Source of the DNA: Actinophytocola algeriensis
GTDB lineage: Bacteria; Actinomycetota; Actinomycetes; Mycobacteriales; Pseudonocardiaceae
Direction of reading: 5' to 3'
Assembly (NCBI RefSeq): GCF_014203735.1
Contig: NZ_JACHJQ010000001.1
Span: 855,269-919,268 of the forward strand
DNA: 64,000 nt
Shown here one piece after another: positions 60,414 through 64,000 of this stretch (positions are counted from its first letter, which is position 1; each line of letters starts with the position of its first letter). The position numbers and the translations under genes were made by a program. The notes under the pieces are model-generated. The model was not told the DNA's origin and searched no databases. It worked only from the letters and a program-made list of their open reading frames with translations.

Positions 60414-61886
60414 TCAGCCGTCCACGAGCAGGCCCCGCAGCGGGCCCTGCAGGCGTCCCGCCCGTTTGGACTGGCCGGGCAGGAACACGAGCCGGTGCGT
60501 GCGGGGCAGTCCCCGGCTCTCCAGCTCCGCCTGCTCCTCGGCGATCGGCCGCCACAGCCGGTCGACGACGTCGGCCGGCGTGCCGGACACCTCCTCGACC
60601 GGCAGTTGCAGGTGCTCGGACCACAGCCGCAGCCGGGTCGTGCGGATCAGTTCGTGGTCGTCGGTCGCGATGTTGACCTCGGTGTCGTTGAACAGCGAGT
60701 GCTCGTTGAGGTTCGCGGACCCGATCGTCATCCACGCGTCGTCCACGATGCCGACCTTCGCGTGCACGTACACCGGCGCCCACGTGTCGCCGTCATGCGT
60801 GGACAGCGTGGTCGCCACCAGCTGGCGGCCGGGGCTGTCCTCGTCGGCGTCGATGAGCCTGCCGAGCTGGCCGCGGGTGGTGTCCGCGCCGTTGCTCGGC
60901 TTGCGCGGCAGCAGCAGGACCACGCGGAAGTCGTCGGTCGGCGGGGCGCATAGCTTGTCCATCAGCACCTCGGCGATCTCCGGTGACCACAGGAACTGGT
61001 TCTCCAGGTAGACGAGGTGCCGTGCCGACCGCAGCGCGCGCAGGTAGGCGTCGAGGATCGTGAACTCGCCCTTCGGGGCGAAGTCGTAGGTCTTGTCGGG
61101 GACCGTGCGGAGGAACTGCACCTTCGTGCCGCCCGCCTTCGCGGGGATCTTCGGCTCCGGCAGGTCCTCGTCCGTGACCTCCTCCCAGCGCTGCCGGAAG
61201 TGCCGCGCCACATCGGCGACGATCGGGCCTTCGAGCCTGGTCATCAGGTCGTGCCAGCAGATCGGGCGGCTCGGCGGGTGCTGCACGCTGTCGTGCCGGT
61301 CCCCCTCCAGCGCGGTGAAGTCGATGCCGCCGACGAACGCGACCTCGTCGTCGACGATCACCAGCTTCTCGTGGTGGCAGTGCATGGTGCGTTCACGCGA
61401 GTCGAGCACGCACTTGACGTCGGTGTTCGCCGTGAACTTCTTCTGTTCGGCCCGCACCAGCCCCCGGGTCGGCTGGAAGGCGGGCAGGGGCGGGCCCGCC
61501 CACAGCAGCAGCCGCACGTCGACGCCGCGCTGCGCGGTCGCGGCCAGCAGGTCGCGCAGTGTGGGTGCGTCCGGTTCGCGGGTCAGCCGGAAGTCCGGGC
61601 TCGCGTGCCAGTTGGCGATGTGGACGTGCGACCTGGCGTTCCTGATGGCCCTCTCGATGGCAGGCAGCGCCTCCTCACCGTCGACCAGCACGTCGACCCG
61701 GTTGCCGTCGCGGATCGGCGCGCGGCCCCCGAAGCGGTCCTCGGTGCCGGTCGGCTCGAGGACCTCGCCCCAGCCGAGGTGTCTCAACCGGCGTTCGTGG
61801 TGAGCGCACAGGGCGTGCTCGAGGCCGTCGCCCAGCCGCTCGTCCACCTTGTCCAGGAGTGAGCGAAATGAGTTCACAGCTACCAT
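60414..61886 (-). CDS. phospholipase D-like protein with two HKD motifs
   Basis: A 490-residue member of the PLD/cardiolipin synthase superfamily. The first HKD motif is HCHHEKLVIVDDEVAFVGG and the second YVHAKVGIVDDAWMTIGSAN, as needed for the two-step phosphatidyl transfer. There is no signal peptide or membrane segment, unlike cardiolipin synthases, so a cytoplasmic or released hydrolase/transferase acting on phospholipid head groups or DNA is possible. ATG at 61886 is used; GTG at 61877 is an alternative, and neither has a strong ribosome-binding site. Divergent from lepA. Confidence 0.88.
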   Translation of the reverse strand: MVAVNSFRSLLDKVDERLGDGLEHALCAHHERRLRHLGWGEVLEPTGTEDRFGGRAPIRDGNRVDVLVDGEEALPAIERAIRNARSHVHIANWHASPDFRLTREPDAPTLRDLLAATAQRGVDVRLLLWAGPPLPAFQPTRGLVRAEQKKFTANTDVKCVLDSRERTMHCHHEKLVIVDDEVAFVGGIDFTALEGDRHDSVQHPPSRPICWHDLMTRLEGPIVADVARHFRQRWEEVTDEDLPEPKIPAKAGGTKVQFLRTVPDKTYDFAPKGEFTILDAYLRALRSARHLVYLENQFLWSPEIAEVLMDKLCAPPTDDFRVVLLLPRKPSNGADTTRGQLGRLIDADEDSPGRQLVATTLSTHDGDTWAPVYVHAKVGIVDDAWMTIGSANLNEHSLFNDTEVNIATDDHELIRTTRLRLWSEHLQLPVEEVSGTPADVVDRLWRPIAEEQAELESRGLPRTHRLVFLPGQSKRAGRLQGPLRGLLVDG

Positions 61887-61984
61887 GGCACTACAGCTCG
61901 ACGAGGTTCGCCGAACGAGCGCGCAGGCGGTCCCCGGGCACGTGGGACGATGTGACGTACCCGTAGACACCGCGAGGAACCTGA

Positions 61985-63829
<1,845 letters not shown>

Positions 63830-63835
63830 CCGCGG

Positions 63836-64000
63836 CTATTCCGGCACGAGCCACGCCACGTCCAGCGTCCACGAGGCCAGGCGTGGCTCCCTGCTGGTCA
63901 GCCGCAGCCCGGCGGCCATCGCGTCGGCGATGACGTCCGGCGGCACCGGGTCCACGCGGCGCAGCAACGCCGCCAGTGCGCCCAGCAGGTCCAGATCACC
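63836..64000 (-). CDS. 3' end of a small unknown protein gene (partial)
   Basis: The minus strand is open from the window edge to a TAG at 63838-63836, giving 54 residues. The visible part starts GDLDLLGALAALLRRVDPVP and continues PPDVIADAMAAG, ending DVAWLVPE. DxDLLxxLAxLLRRVDPVP occurs in small proteins next to sigma-factor or regulatory genes in actinobacteria, but no function is known to me. Convergent with lepA. Confidence 0.65.
   Translation of the reverse strand, partial: GDLDLLGALAALLRRVDPVPPDVIADAMAAGLRLTSREPRLASWTLDVAWLVPE

Overview
The window is a continuous stretch of a high-GC (visibly about 70%) Gram-positive chromosome. Many GTG/TTG starts, a ClpP1-ClpP2-ClpX cluster, a mycoredoxin (a mycothiol-dependent glutaredoxin), and the gene order nadD-rsfS-gpgP-octT-degV-comEA-comEC-(thrC)-holA-rpsT-lepA, which is also the order in mycobacteria, point to an actinomycete. 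The style of the accessory genes suggests Pseudonocardiales, but that placement is inference. About 57 genes and gene remnants are described, plus two tRNAs, one riboswitch and a number of hairpins and operators. No CRISPR array, rRNA gene, insertion sequence or prophage was seen.

Layout. 1-1475: the end of a hot-dog thioesterase gene, an SDR protein that has lost its catalytic Tyr/Lys, and tRNA-Gly. 1555-6148: tRNA-Pro and the proteostasis block tig, clpP1, clpP2, clpX. 6329-11599: small accessory genes (serine hydrolase, fdhD, a winged-helix regulator with a cluster of palindromic sites, a 57-residue protein, a phytoene-desaturase-like flavoprotein, mycoredoxin, an anchored unknown). 11745-17979: valS-folC-DUF4233 with translational overlaps, ndk, and a long Pro-rich protein. 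18021-22013: a drug-efflux-type ABC system interrupted by an opposing TetR-like gene, then DoxX. 22181-33391: the radical-SAM pair (split by a secreted subtilase), RNase E/G, L21, L27, Obg, ProB. 33392-33976 is a gene-poor gap carrying an rRNA-spacer-like element.

33977-46431: RecQ with a phosphoribosyltransferase-like tail, then nadD-rsfS-gpgP-octT-degV, comEA-comEC behind two perfect DnaA boxes, thrC under a SAM-I riboswitch, holA and rpsT. 46559-51478: an operon of an SPFH membrane protein, a ribbon-helix-helix DNA-binding protein and an FtsH/Cdc48-like AAA ATPase, transcribed away from an ABC exporter; one perfect 16-bp palindrome lies between the two units. 51491-57412: EamA transporter, secreted small protein, and a response regulator-histidine kinase-TAXI lipoprotein operon divergent from an atypical Nramp-like transporter. 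57502-60403: a methyltransferase and a broken heme-uptake locus, in which the 5' ends of htaA and hmuU (and presumably hmuT) are missing at one junction and htaA also carries a frameshift. 60414-64000: phospholipase D-like protein, lepA, and the end of one more gene.

The observations most worth following are the SPFH/RHH/AAA operon with its palindrome, the deleted heme locus, the riboswitch on thrC with its ribosome-binding site beside the switching stem, the 15-bp tandem repeat that forms the start of the TAXI protein, and the orphan rRNA-spacer element at 33681-33705.
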